Below are positions 14,088-24,801 of a stretch of 64,000 nt of DNA, piece by piece. A program made the position numbers and the translations under genes. The DNA comes from Sinohyriopsis cumingii (Eukaryota; Mollusca; Bivalvia; Unionida; Unionidae), in assembly GCA_028554795.2 (NCBI GenBank), contig CM068825.1:96837451-96901450 (forward strand), in the 5' to 3' direction. Every line of letters starts with the position of its first letter. Positions within the stretch are counted from its first letter, which is position 1. The notes under the pieces were generated by a model, which worked only from the letters and a program-made list of their open reading frames with translations, searched no databases and was not told where the DNA came from.

Positions 14088-14208
14088 TGGTTGGATGATG
14101 GAAGATCCACATTAGGTCTGTACTTGGTGCAATTCGTATTGGATGATGCAATATCCACATTAGATCTGTACTTGGTGTTTGATGATGCAAGATCCATTTT
14201 AAATCCGC
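14088..14208. repeat. Three-unit degenerate tandem repeat
   Basis: Units begin TTGGATGATG and continue with AAGATCCACATTAG and TCTGTACTTGGTG; successive starts are about 48 and 38 bp apart, the third unit decaying into TTTGATGATGCAAGATCC. Function unknown; one open minus frame spans it because unit lengths keep stops out of phase. Confidence 0.6.
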
Positions 14209-15423
14209 AAATTCATGAAAATGACTGATTAGAAAAAATTTACCCATTATTAGTATTAGTTTATAAATTTGCCTGTATGCCCATTTGTTTGTGACAACAA
14301 AATAAATCAACGGGGGTTTAAATAAGACTAATACTTGTTATAACAGACTGTAAATGGAAATGCGTGTTCTCGTCTAGAATAAATACTAAGTTGATTTTCA
14401 GACTGGATATACAGGTGACATTTTTTTAATGCACACACAACCAAACTTAGTAACATGTTTTATATTTTTACTGCGTTTGTTGCATATTGCAAACTGTGTG
14501 AAATAATACCGTTGTAATTGTAGTTGTCATCTGACATACGCTTTCACTTTCATTTGCTCAAAAGTCATCTATAACTCCCAGCCAACGAATTTGGGGTTTT
14601 GTCACCCCTACCCAGGTCCGGCTTTCATAACATCCAGTTAAAAAATTTTGCATGCTGATGATTTCTAACCAACACTTTGATAGCTACTGCAGTCAATCTA
14701 AATCTGGAAATAAACTTGTCACTTTGGAGCTTAACAGCCAGATAATGACCGTAATATTGATTCTGTAAAACGTGTAAAGGAGAATTTTTCCTTCTCAGTC
14801 GAGTACGTACTTAAAATGATAAGTTTGATTAATTTGTGACCAGGTGTGCCTTTCTTATATACATATTGATTTGTATCCACGGGTCTTTTCCTGTTGTTCT
14901 TCTACCTTTATCTTTTACCTTGTTGGTTTTAACTTAAAACTTTCTTAAGCTTATGACAGGCATGAATGAGCTTTTGCAATTTCATTTGTTCGCTTGTTAC
15001 ACCACCAACCCAGTAAGGATTCATTGTTACCTACACTCATGAAAATTGTTATTCGGATACAATAAAAGTAACTGAACCACATAAATACTATGTAAGCGCA
15101 ACTCGTTTTTCACGCTTAAGCCATTTTTGGAGTTTCAGTTTTCTGTTTGTTCCACCCACGTTATTTTAGACCTTATTCCATCAGCAATTAAGAAAACTGA
15201 TATGTTATTACATTTATAATAAAGAAACTTAACGGTATACAAACTATGTCACTGAAACTAATTATTAATCCCACTTGACTTATTTTTAACGACTATCTTG
15301 GACTTATTTCACTCATGAAAATTAGTAAATGGACACATCGTATTGATAATAATTCAACCATACCATCAATAGGTCAGTATGAATATACTCATAATGTATC
15401 GACTTTCTATTTGTGCATATATA

Positions 15424-15850
15424 AGTAGTGAAGGGGGATACTTTAGCCTCAATGGAAAATACATTACAGAAACCCCTGGGACACTACTGCCTCAAGTTTA
15501 TTTTTATCACACCTTGGGACACTCTAGCCCCAAGGGGAATTGAACATCGGGAATATTGGGTTTGTATAGCGTCAAAGGAAAGTGGGGTTGTTTTATAAGG
15601 ACAATAGGAATGGAATATGTGGGGTGATGTAACGCTACTGAAGATTGGTAACAATGTAGCAAGGGGCTGACCACAATCGAACCAAAGAGCGGGAAAAAAA
15701 CCCTAGAACGTTTTGGCGGGACATAGACTTATATAACACATATATCATACAACATACAAACACAAACAACTATACAACTAACTAAAAAAAATTAGGCAAG
15801 AAAGCAAATCTTTTCGAGGCATATGAGTGGCCCTGAAAATGGCCTTTGGT
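15424..15850 (+). repeat. Left terminal inverted repeat of the Polinton
   Basis: From 15,466 the sequence matches the reverse complement of 33,421-33,808 nearly base for base, for example AGGGGAATTGAACAT near 15,534 and GGGGCTGACC near 15,663. The outer part is itself repetitive: GGGA(C/T)ACT..TAGCCTCA-like units recur near 15,435, 15,479 and 15,518, the outermost lacking a counterpart at the right end. The inner edge is GGCCCTGAAAATGGCC, a decayed version of a 16-bp palindrome that is perfect at the right end. Confidence 0.92.
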
Positions 15851-15871
15851 TTTTTTGTTAACGTCATTCCG

Positions 15872-16072
15872 TTAACATAGAGGACAACGCATAGTTATTC
15901 TTCTCTTCCTCAAACTTCTTCTGACTTCTGGACCGTAGTTGAGAACTGTCTTCAAACAGCCTTGTCTCTCCACATAGATTCTTCTTTTCCAAACACTCGT
16001 ATCGGTGATCCAGATAATTGTCCATGATGATCTATCATACATGGGCAAGTCGGTACGGAAAAGCATCGACAA
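15872..16072 (-). other. Minus-strand open frame inside left TIR edge, unassigned
   Basis: A 66-codon frame reading leftward into the TIR, basic and tryptophan-containing, with no motif I recognise. Could be a shadow frame. No promoter evidence. Confidence 0.15.
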
Positions 16073-16262
16073 TACGAGGGTAGATGATTCTATGTTTGTC
16101 CCTATCTTGTGACGAGAACAGGTAAAGGTAATGAACTGAACGAAGTTATATATAGTGGAAGAGAGGATCGAAACGGATTGAGTTTTTTCACCAGCCCTAA
16201 CACGTATTACAAACTTCAGTCACAACACGGAGTCTGTCTTCCAATCCGAAGAGAGCTACCTG

Positions 16263-16285
16263 TGACGTCACATTCACTATATAGG
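16263..16285 (+). promoter_or_regulatory. CRE/ATF site plus TATA box, left promoter of Polinton
   Basis: TGACGTCA at 16,263-16,270 is followed by TATATAGG at 16,278-16,285, 49 bp upstream of the ATG at 16,334. The same palindromic CRE occurs in the paired modules at 28,525 and 32,453. Polymerase II promoter architecture; the inference is that it drives the first plus-strand gene. Confidence 0.6.
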
Positions 16286-16333
16286 TGCGCTAGAGTTTGT
16301 GCACAGTGAATCCATGCGACAGAGTTTTCAAAC

Positions 16334-16731
16334 ATGACGGAAACTAAGAAGACGCTGACTTGGGCTTCACCGGCCGTGGAGACGGGAAGCGATGGTATAG
16401 CAGCGGCTACCAAAGTCAAAACAGTCCTACTTCCAGAAGAGGTCGATTTTAATTGGGATTTAGTAGATTTTCTCTCTTCTTCGCAAGAACTTGTTCTGGT
16501 ACCATTACCTTCGCCACCTTATCCTTCTTTACCGCACGTCGAGAATTTTAAACAGAAACCGAAATAATAATTGGAGAAATTTGTACAACAGCACAAAGAA
16601 GGAGAACAAGTTTTTCTCCTTCAATAGCAACAGCTAGAAGAAGAAGCAAGAAGGAAACGACGGGAAGAAGAAGAAGCAGCAGAGAAGAAACAAGGTCTAG
16701 GAGAGAGGGAAAATAGTGAAGTCAAACGGTG
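16334..16731 (+). pseudogene. Polinton hypothetical protein, acidic N-terminus and charged coiled coil
   Basis: Starts at ATG 16,334 behind the CRE+TATA promoter. The first 77 codons are acidic and proline-rich (LPSPPYPSLP near residue 60). Two consecutive stops (16,565-16,570) and a further TAG near 16,625 interrupt the frame, which otherwise continues to 16,731. The downstream part is a strongly charged, probably coiled-coil segment rich in R, E and K (EEEARRKRREEEE). No family recognised. Position at the left end of the element suggests an early or accessory gene. The two adjacent stops and absence of indels suggest recent decay at this locus. Confidence 0.5.
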
Positions 16732-17231
16732 ACTGTACTTTTAGATATTTAGGCAGAGTTAAGGAGTCTGAAACAAATGTATCAAACTTCTTTAATACGA
16801 TCCAAGAGAAAAAGACCTTCCCGAGCCAAACAACACAACCCTGTTGCTATGCATGCAATACCACCCTTAGTTATTTCTAACAAATCATCATGTGACAGGA
16901 GCCAGTCCAGAAGTAGGCTTTGGGCGTGGCAAAGGCTTAAGTCCACCCACTTCTCTCGAAAAGAGATATCATTCATTTTGCCAAAATCAATTCGAACTCA
17001 AAATCCCTTGTTTGCCCATGATGTATATGTGAGTGAGTGCGTGAGTGAAGATCCATATTCTAAAAATCAGAACAAGAGACACGTTTCTGTCTGCTCTATT
17101 CTGCTACAAATTTTACAATCCAATTCACAACATAACAAAACACTTTAAAAAGTTCGTAGATTTCTTCTGTGTCTTTGTTCACTCTATTTTTGAATTTCTT
17201 CACATTCACAGGTTTTTCCTCATACTCTTCC

Positions 17232-17690
17232 TCACTTCTTTTTCCTCGTTTTCTTTTCTTTTGTCTCTTTCTGGATGTGTCTAAGTTCTTCCTTTGGGGA
17301 GGGTACCTCTACTTCCTGTTTGATTACCTCTTCTCCCGGCTCGGAACCCCTCTCTTCCTCTTGCTCCTGTTGTTGCTTAGGGCATTCTGAAGACCAATAT
17401 TCTTTCTCTTTACAATGATAACAAGTATCTTTCCTTTTGTCGCTTCTGACACCTGTCTTGCTTTTTTGATGGTCTGCACACTCTGTGGCCCAATTCCTTT
17501 CTTCTTACAGATATAGCTAGTATCTTAATTTTTATCTCGAAAGGAGAGGAGGTAGTCCGTCGGCTTGTCTGAAGAACACTTTCGTATGACACCTTGCAAA
17601 GTTCTGATCAGAGGTTCAATCTGTGTTGGCTTTTCTATCTTTCTGGTCGGTTTGAGAGTGAAATGAATACTGGAAGGGAAAACACCGACC
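17232..17690 (-). pseudogene. Minus-strand protein with two CCHC zinc knuckles, broken
   Basis: Reading leftward from a TATA box (17,692-17,698), one frame gives an N-terminal segment (HFTLKPTRKIEKPTQ near 17,650; SSDKPTDYLLSFRDKN near 17,560). Two tandem CX2CX4HX4C-like knuckles follow at about 17,478-17,517 and 17,382-17,429, then an acidic/lysine-rich tail ending at TGA 17,232. Knuckle 1 has Ser for the first Cys and Asn for His and contains a 1-nt frameshift; a TAA precedes it. Knuckle 2 keeps all three Cys (CYHC...EC) but has Tyr for His. CCHC knuckles bind single-stranded nucleic acid, as in retroviral nucleocapsid. The gene is antisense to its neighbours, with its promoter about 100 bp from the polymerase gene's start, so the region could be a divergent promoter. 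I am confident of the knuckle pattern; the role in the element is unknown. Confidence 0.65.
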
Positions 17691-17691
17691 C

Positions 17692-17698
17692 TTTATAC
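17692..17698 (-). promoter_or_regulatory. TATA box of the zinc-knuckle gene
   Basis: Minus-strand TATAAAG, about 45-60 bp upstream of the readable start of the zinc-knuckle frame. Together with the plus-strand polymerase start near 17,800 it makes a divergent intergenic region. Confidence 0.5.
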
Positions 17699-17797
17699 AG
17701 GAAAAATGTAGTCATTTGACTATTTGCAATCAAGATGAAATGATCGCCTCATTTCGTGGAGAAAGGAGAAGAAAGTAAGAGGCAGACACGTAATTAA

Positions 17798-20700
17798 TCG
17801 CCTCGCACAGTAGCTGAAGTCTTGGCACAAATTCATGCCAGCGATTTTGAAGATGACACGAGTGAGCTAGAATCCAGACCCAGAGAATCTACACTCAACC
17901 AAAGTTCACTAGTATCACCCGAAAAGTATTACCACATTCGAGAGACGGAAAAGGGCTCCTCTAGAAAATTTAGAACTACGGCTTACACGTACACGGTGAA
18001 GTTTAAAGATTTCAAGTCCGACGTACTGGTGGAGAAAGCAGACGGGTTCATCACCAAGGTGTGGGATTCTTTGTTAATCACTCTGAAAAGGCAATGTGAA
18101 GCCAAAGAAGGCAATTGCTTGACACTTTCCATTCATCACGACAGTTTGAAGTCCCCTATTTGGATCGAGTTTAGAAGCCCAGAATAATCGACACCTTCAC
18201 AAGTCATCGACAAGATTCAACACGTGCAACAATCCAACGATAAGTTTCACATCACCGATCGAAAAACGACACTGTTCATGACCCACGTGTCTCTTCCCCA
18301 AGGGACAGGACACAAAAAGGTGTTATTGGTGGACGATCTTCGCAGCACCAAAAAGAGGCTCGTCCGAATTAACAACCATCAAGACCAGATGTGTTTAGCC
18401 CGTGCCATCATGGTGGGACGAACTTATGCCGAAAAGAACGACAAGGATTGAGCCAAACAACGAAGAGAAGCAGAACTCCGGTTGCAACAAGAGAGGATAT
18501 ACAAAGACACACCTTGTAGCATTCCTGAAATACAAAAATTACAAGACGTCTTGGCTCTATGCTACATCTTGAAAGTGCATCCTCATGAAGTGTGCGGACC
18601 TCTGTTGCTTCGAGACAAAGATTTCAAAAACGGAAAATACATTCACGTCTATAATCACAATGAAAATTTCGATGCCATTACCAGTATCACAGGTTTCCTA
18701 GGATACGGTTATTACTGTGAGAAATGTGGCTATGGCTATAACAATCGAGAGCAACACAAACATTGTGGATCAAAACGCTCAGGATATTTGGCTTCTCGAC
18801 CCTATCTGGACGAAGGACAATAACGAGTGCATCGCCCTGCTTCTCAGCGCAATTTTGTCAGTCCAACCTGTTACGAACATCTAAAACCGCAAGGTTCATA
18901 GCAGAAAAGTGCTTGTCAACTCCTTAGAGTGTGCCCTACTTGTGGACAAGTCATACATAGCAAAAATGCCAAGGCCCACGTATGTTCAGAAAAGAAACGA
19001 TGTCATATATGTCACCAAATCGTGGACTTGGAACACGAATGCTACATTCAAAAATACGAGCCACAACATGAAGAAGATGACCAGAAGATAGGCAATTTCA
19101 TCTTTTTCGATTTTGAATGCATGCAAGAGACTGGCATTCACATTCCTAATTTCACGTGGCTCATCGAGCGTGAGAGAAGTGCATCCAAGAACCTACCTTT
19201 AATCATTGCCCTCACTGCAGCAAGATTCCTGGAGGACGTGGAAAAAAATCTTTAGGGGACCGAACACGCTAGCCAATTTCTCCCAATGGATCTTAGACGC
19301 CATCGACGAGACATGGAGCCAAGAGGACATAGAACGCTACAGAGATTGTCATCGCCATGCCACGGTGATGGCTCACAATTTCTCGGGATACGCTGAAAAT
19401 TTTTTTCTCATATACTATACGAAGCAAAGTACCGAACGTCCTAAAGTGACTTTGAACGGAGCCAAAATCATTCCATGCAAGTGGGTCAAGTACAGTTTAA
19501 AGATTCGATGAGCTACTTGGCTATACCTTTGTGCCAAATACCTAAAACGTTTGGAATTACAGAAATAGCCAAAAGGCTATTTCCGCACTTTTTCAATACC
19601 GAAGCCAATCAACATGCCGTTCTACCCCATTTGCATGAGGCTCACGACTACGACCCCAACAACATGCGCACCAATCAACGAGAAGCTTTCTACGCTTGGT
19701 ACCAGACACACGCTTTAGACTCTTTCGACTTTCAGGAAGAAATGTTAAAGCATTGTCGTTCCGACGTGGACATTTTACGGCGTTGCTGTGGAAAATTTAG
19801 ATAACTGTTCATGGAACACGGAGGGATCGATCCTTTGAAAGAAGCCTGCACCATTTCCAAAGCGTGTTCCTTAGTGTACCGTCAACGATTCATGCCCTCA
19901 AACACACTGGCTGTCATTAGCTCTCAAACGACTAACTTTGTTAAGTGTCATTTCTCGGTCAAATACCTACGCTGGCTACATTACTTGTGCGACAAGGAAG
20001 ACAAATGGATCCAGCACACCCGTAATGGAGGAGGCAAAAAGACCATCGGAACGTATTCAGTGGATGGCTGGGACATAGAAAACCTTCAGATCCTGTACGA
20101 GTTTAACGGATGCTTATTTCACGGATGTCCCCTATGCTAATCTCAACGTGACACTAAAAATCAGTTTTTACAAGGTACCATGGAAGACTTATACCAGGCC
20201 ACTTGCCAGCGACGCTTGACGTTATAACAGCAATGATACTAAGTGGTGGAAATGTAGAAACATGAGTACGATCACCGTTTGAAAACCGATTCCGAGTTTA
20301 AACGCATCTAGGAAAGTTACAAGTCGGTGGACCCATTGAACCCAAGTGATAGTTTGTATGGAGGACTGACGAATTCCACTTGTTTGCTGTACCACGCCGA
20401 CGACGAGAAAGGAGAAGAAATTAAATACATGGACGTGTGTTCACTGTATCCTTACGTGTGCAAATATTGTCACTTTTCCGTAGGGCACCCGCAATTGCTG
20501 ACGGTACACATCGACCTGGAAAACATTCGACAATGCGGAGGATTGATTAAATGTAATGTCTTTTCTCCCATGGACTTGTACCATCCTGTTTTACCTCACC
20601 ATTGCCAATGAAAACTGATGTTTCTTTTGCGCCGTACTTGTGCCGAAACGTGCAACCAAGACCAGCCTTTTCAGCACACTCAGGAAGAACGCGCATTGAC

Positions 20701-21729
20701 GAGAACGTGGGTCAGCGTGAAATTGTTTATGCTCTGGACCTGGGATACCGACTGTTAGAAGTGTACGAAATTTACCACTTTTTCAAGACAGAACAGTACC
20801 ACACAGGCGACGAGACTCAGAAAAGAATTTTCTCAGACTACGTGGATGCCTTTTTGATACTGAAACAAGAAGCTGGCGGCTATCCTTCTTGGTACCACTA
20901 TCCCGAGGACCAAAAGAAATTCAAAGAAAAATACTGGGAGCAGGAAGGCATCGCTTTAGACCACGTGGAGAAAAACGAAGGAAGGCGATTGTTTGTCAAA
21001 ATGATGTTAAATTGCTTCTGGGGTAAAATGGCACAACGACCGTATTTACCCAAGACGGACTATTTGATAGAATCTTTCCGCTACTTCCAGATGATTCACG
21101 ACAAAACTAAATACTTGAAACACATGGACGTCCTTCGTGAGGACTTGATCTTAGTCAATTACGAAGAAGAACTGGACTTTGTAGAATCCGACGAATTTGA
21201 AAATGTCATCACTGCGACTTACGTGACAGCCCATGCTCGCTTAAAATTGTACGAAGTTTTAGAACTGTTAGGAGATTGCATCTACATCGATTGCCTGGGT
21301 CAGCGTCACTCTGACATCGAAGGAGACCGTTTAAGAGCCTGGACGGACGAGCACTCGACAATAAGATTTTAAGTTTTGTTAGTGGTGGTCCTAAAAATTA
21401 CGGCTACGAATACCCGGACCCATAAAGAGAAGTGCACATGGAGTGTAAAATGAAAGGATTGACTCTCAATTATCACACCAGTCAAGTGGCGAACTTTGGC
21501 GTACTGAAAGAAGCAACGTAGTCTGGACAGGATCGACATTTTAGAATGACCACCTACTAACGCAAAATATTGTATGTATACCCACTCACTAAATTGCCAG
21601 TCGACCTTTGCAAAAGTGTATCAAATCATGTACCAGAAGAGAGTGCGACTTCCCAACCACTTCACTCTACCGCACGGACACGTAGATATTGGTCAGCATA
21701 TAAAAAAGGACAACGTCCAAGGCCGATAG
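17798..21729 (+). pseudogene. polB: Protein-primed-type family B DNA polymerase (PolB) of the Polinton, broken
   Basis: Replicative polymerase with 3'-5' exonuclease. Landmarks in order: an N-terminal domain with a CxxC..H..C cluster (YYCEKCGYGY near 18,712), Exo I FFDFEC (about 19,103-19,120), Exo II AHNFSGYAENFF (19,374-19,409; the expected Asp after GY is Ala), a conserved MSYLAIPLCQIPKTFG stretch (19,508-19,555), Exo III HCRSDVDIL (about 19,751-19,777), VDGW...EFNGCLFHGCP (20,061-20,135), motif A DVCSLYPYV (20,432-20,458), motif B KMMLNCFWG (20,998-21,024), and motif C where only the first Asp (21,289) remains and TDS is lost. A C-terminal LP.HFTLPHGH signature ends at TAG 21,727. In-frame stops occur at 18,185, 18,449, 18,821, 19,802 and 20,138, and frames change near 19.2, 19.49, 20.6 and 21.3-21.6 kb. 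Length (~1,300 codons) fits Polinton PolB. No ATG remains at the start. Confidence 0.93.
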
Positions 21730-21866
21730 TTCATTGTCACTACCAAGACCAAGCGAGAAAGATGAAACCTTTGAAACTGACATCATTCAAGTTCGGTGAT
21801 TCTCAAGTGTGCTTTGCGATGAGAACGATGCCATACGCTGTGACCTCAGAGATGCTGTAAAGAATC

Positions 21867-22106
21867 ATGGGAACTTTGCTGTTACTACTACTACCATTAC
21901 TTCCATACCTACTATGGAAAGTGATGTTGTGCGTGTCAAACCTGACGGATGCGAAAGTGATGCCACTCGTTATCGTGGACTCTTTATACTTTTTGCATGG
22001 CCTACAGATGTCATCCAGAGCTGAGGAATCTCCTGCTGATATCACCGCACCCTCATCGAAATGTGCCTATGAAAGACGAATATTCATTCCCTGTACATTT
22101 GCCTGA
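21867..22106 (+). CDS. Short ORF with hydrophobic N-terminus, between PolB and BIR
   Basis: 79 codons beginning ATG-GGA-ACT-TTG, with a leucine-rich segment (residues about 3-20, LLLLLLPLLPYLLW) that looks like a signal anchor, then a serine/acidic stretch. It overlaps the start of the BIR reading frame in another phase, so it may be the N-terminal exon-less part of the same protein after a frameshift, or a separate small membrane protein. No family recognised. Confidence that it was ever translated is modest. Confidence 0.3.
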   Translation: MGTLLLLLLPLLPYLLWKVMLCVSNLTDAKVMPLVIVDSLYFLHGLQMSSRAEESPADITAPSSKCAYERRIFIPCTFA

Positions 22107-22350
22107 ATACCTAAACTTTGAAAGTCGATTCCAAACCTTCTAGGGAAAATGGCCTAAATATCTGGGAGGATCTACCCCCCGAAGAATTAGGAAAGCCGGA
22201 TTTTTCTACTTGGGCGAAGGGGATAAAGTCAAGTGTTTCAGTTGGGGTGTGTCACTACACCAGTGGAAGCAAAAAGATTTGGTTTACCTGGAACATGCTC
22301 GATGGTCTCCGGATTGTCACTACCTACCTTTAGTGGGACGCCCTCGGTAA
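22030..22350 (+). pseudogene. BIR (inhibitor-of-apoptosis) domain protein, broken
   Basis: The frame contains a classic BIR: FESRFQTF (22,117-22,140), a TAG stop (22,141), WP, then AGFFYLGEGDKVKCF (22,195-22,239), a Trp and EHARWSPDCHYL (22,291-22,326). Zinc ligand geometry C-x2-C-x16-H-x6-C is exact, but the second Cys codon (22,243) is TGG, Trp. BIR proteins bind caspases or other partners and block cell death; baculoviruses and other large DNA viruses carry them. Upstream the same frame is open from about 21,963 and could supply an N-terminal extension; it ends at TAA 22,348. No RING finger was found downstream. An anti-apoptotic role during element or virus replication is inference. The domain call itself is strong. 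Confidence 0.85.
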
Positions 22351-22357
22351 TCTCTAG

Positions 22358-23280
22358 ATGGATACTTTACAAGAAAACATTCGTGGTTTGCCTGAGGAGT
22401 TGAGAGAACGCATTTACCGAGAGCTGGTGAAACTACAAGTTGAACGCAAAGAACAATTGCATCCATCACGTAACTGATGTTGGAACCACTGGTACCTGAA
22501 GGGTATAAGAGCACTGATTCATTTCAAAATATTCCATTGGTCAGACAGTGATAAATTGCGTGAGATTTATAAAGTTTTGGATGCCACTCATTCTACTTAC
22601 AAGGTGATCCTGATACACCGAATTGCAACAGACGAGTTAGAGGATTACCAAAATCTTTTACACAACGTGAATTAGTTCAAGAGAAAACTTCTGTACGACG
22701 TGTGGTGTGTGAGTTAGTGACTAAACAATTTTATTACGGAACTAACATAAAACCGATGCTATTTAAAAAGTACATGTATTACCTTACACCAAAGAGGGTA
22801 TAAAACTTGCTACCATGTCACAACCTCTAACATTCGTGATACAACAGAATCAGTGGAAGGAAATCAATGACACTGTTCAGACAGTGGAGGATTACCATCA
22901 CTTATGACAAGAATTGTGTCCACTGAATTGGGGTCGACGTGTGGTGCGTGTGTTAGTGACTTCCTTTCTGAGATTTCGTTTACCAGCCGATTCCTTGTGG
23001 ACTCTTTACGAAAAGTACTTACCACCAAATGCAACATGAAAGTGGTCCATTTAAATGAGCACGAGAAACTCATTTTGTTAAAAGCCTTACGTTTTCCTCT
23101 GTATACTTTCGACCTCTACGGGAAAACATATTCGTCAACTTTTAGGTACTGAAGATGTGTATGACAATGTGTGTGTGTTACTTGTGACTTATGCCCTCAC
23201 TTGATAGATGTACGTGACTGGAAAAATTGGGGCTTCGAGGCTTGGACCAAAGAAGTGGTCAATTTTGCCCAAGAGTTGTG
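22358..23280 (+). pseudogene. Tandem fragments of related small helical proteins, unidentified
   Basis: Begins ATG 22,358 (MDTLQENIRGLPEELRERIY). Then come three stretches that resemble one another across several frames: DYQNLL...RRVVCELVTK (about 22,646-22,730), DYHHL...RRVVRVLVTS (22,890-22,965, in a frame starting at ATG 22,815), and EDVYDNVCVLLVTY (about 23,151-23,192) followed by DWKNWGFEAWTKEVV (23,216-23,261). The shared DY.xL....RRVV..LVT pattern suggests two or three paralogous genes or repeats of a small all-helical fold, all with stops. No family recognised. Location next to a BIR gene invites, but does not prove, a role in cell-death interference. Confidence 0.4.
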
Positions 23281-23436
23281 ATCCTCAATTCAAACGTCCA
23301 CGGAAAAAAGTAACTTTTAAACCTGTATTAGTGACAGTACCAGAAGCAGAAGAACCCGTCACCGCGGACAAGCACTCCCTTCAGGACAGGACTGTTAGGG
23401 ACATTCCCGAATGACTAATCATGGGAAGACACCTGT

Positions 23437-23622
23437 GTGACTCTAGCCAATGTAGATATTGTAAGAACATTACACACTGTCCCTAGGACACCTTGGTTAC
23501 CAAAATCATGTTGTACAGAGACTTGTTTATATTCCACTTTGATCGTTTTCATGTGTATTTTATTGTTGTACTTAACCATTTGGCTTTTATGTATGTTTGT
23601 CTTTTGTGTTGTTTCATTTTAA
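23437..23622 (+). CDS. Small putative membrane protein upstream of the ATPase
   Basis: 61 codons. The second half (about residues 29-61: LYSTLIVFMCILLLYLTIWL) is an almost uninterrupted hydrophobic segment long enough for one transmembrane helix, ending exactly at the stop. It sits 29 bp upstream of the ATPase TATA box. Small single-span proteins are common in such elements, but this could equally be T-rich non-coding DNA read in a hydrophobic frame. Confidence 0.25.
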   Translation: MTLANVDIVRTLHTVPRTPWLPKSCCTETCLYSTLIVFMCILLLYLTIWLLCMFVFCVVSF

Positions 23623-23650
23623 CTAGCAATAAACATGTCCCCCAAAAAAG

Positions 23651-23658
23651 TATAAAAA
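23651..23658 (+). promoter_or_regulatory. TATA box of the packaging ATPase gene
   Basis: TATAAAAA 42 bp upstream of the ATPase ATG (23,700), the spacing expected for a polymerase II core promoter with a very short leader. Confidence 0.55.
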
Positions 23659-23699
23659 CTCTAGTATATTTTCGTGTAAAAAGTGACATTCCCTGCACT

Positions 23700-24388
23700 A
23701 TGGCTACCTCTACTGTCTCTGATCCCTCTGCCTCCACTTTCAAAGTCATCGAGGAACACTTAGATCGTACTAGCTGGGAGGCCTTGTATCTTCGCCATCC
23801 TCATAACATGATAATTGCCAGACCTAGCGGTTCAGGCAAAACCGAATTTGTCAAACGTTTGATCAGAAATAAACAACATTTGGTCGATCGTCCACCTCAA
23901 CGGATCGTGTGGTGTTACAAAGACTGGCAATCGGCGTACATCCTCTTGCGAGAAATTCAAGACGATTCCATTGTATTTGTGGAAGATATTCCTAGCGAAG
24001 ACGATGGAATCGTGTCTGACCCCAGGCAAAACCCATCTGGTCATTTTGGACGACATATTAGTTGAAGAGGAAGTAGAAATTAAACTGTGGTTTACGCTCA
24101 AAGAGCATCATCGTAACGCCAGTGTCATTTACACTACTCCAAATTTGTTTCAACAAAGTAAAGTCCTTCGCACCATCAGTCTCAATGCTCATTACGCGGT
24201 CTTGCCCAAGAGATAAATCGCAAGTGCAAGTCTTAGCCAAACAGTTAAAAACATCTTAGCTGACTCATACCACTCAAACCCCACACGTCTATTTACTCGT
24301 GGATTTAAAACCCACCACCACCGATTATGTGCGATTTTGTACCCATCTGTATCACCACTGCTGTCAATATGGAAGGCCTGTCGTGTAA
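23700..24388 (+). pseudogene. A32/FtsK-HerA-type genome-packaging ATPase, broken
   Basis: Packages the DNA genome into virions in Polinton-type elements and related viruses. Start ATG 23,700 follows a TATA box. Walker A is RPSGSGKT (about 23,820-23,844), the conserved IVWCYKDWQ stretch lies near 23,905-23,935, Walker B is LVILDDIL (24,037-24,060), and the sensor-like YTTPNLF is near 24,130-24,150, then LNAHYAVL. The frame shifts between Walker A and B (23,971-24,036) and again after ...VLPKR near 24,208, with a TAG near 24,257. The C-terminal YLLVDLKP segment ends at TAA 24,386. About 230 codons, typical for the family. Catalytic motifs are individually intact, so damage is from indels. Confidence 0.93.
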
Positions 24389-24801
24389 ACGTCCACATCG
24401 TCGACTTCACAAAAAAATCTATGAAAAACTCGGACACTTTGGATCAGTCTCAAGCAGCATCAGCATGAGTCTCTTCAGTCTCATAATCTCGTCAAATTGA
24501 TTCGTGCCTTGTACGGCATCAGTCGCGAAAAAATACACAAATACGTGCTCGTGTCTTAGAAGCCAGTCTCAGAGAAGTCTTACGATGGTTTACGGTGACA
24601 GCACATCAATTACAGCAAGGCATCATTCACATTCCTCATCAAATCAAACGATTTTTTGAGAGAAACAAAGTAGCCTTGACGCAACTGGCCGATCCTCGCA
24701 TCGACACTCAAACCAAAGAGCAAATCATTTTGAAACCCGGAGGTAGCGTTTCTCTAGGATGTGTCATCATTTGCTCCCTCCCAAAGATCTCCCCAAGATA
24801 A
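24389..24801 (+). pseudogene. Small basic Polinton protein with C-terminal hydrophobic block, copy 1
   Basis: Two overlapping frames give LVKLIRALYGISREKIHKY (near 24,495) and then LEASLREVLRWFTVTAHQLQ (24,550-24,610), IPHQIKRFFERNK and DTQTKEQIILKPGGSVSLG before TAA 24,799. The pattern (helical region, basic RFFERNK, K-x-x-IL-x-x-GG then a hydrophobic stretch) matches a protein class found beside the ATPase and capsid genes of Polintons and sometimes compared with adenovirus core protein X. A second copy lies at 25,336. Family assignment is from general pattern memory; role in virion core is inference. Confidence 0.5.

Noticed and set aside
21803-22045. Minus-strand ORF opposite the hydrophobic ORF at 21,867
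   Set aside because: No motif and overlaps two plus-strand frames with better context.
22815-22817. TATAAAAC at 22,799 as promoter for the ATG at 22,815
   Set aside because: Only ~9 bp separate them, too close for transcription start; the TATA-like bases are more likely part of decayed coding sequence.
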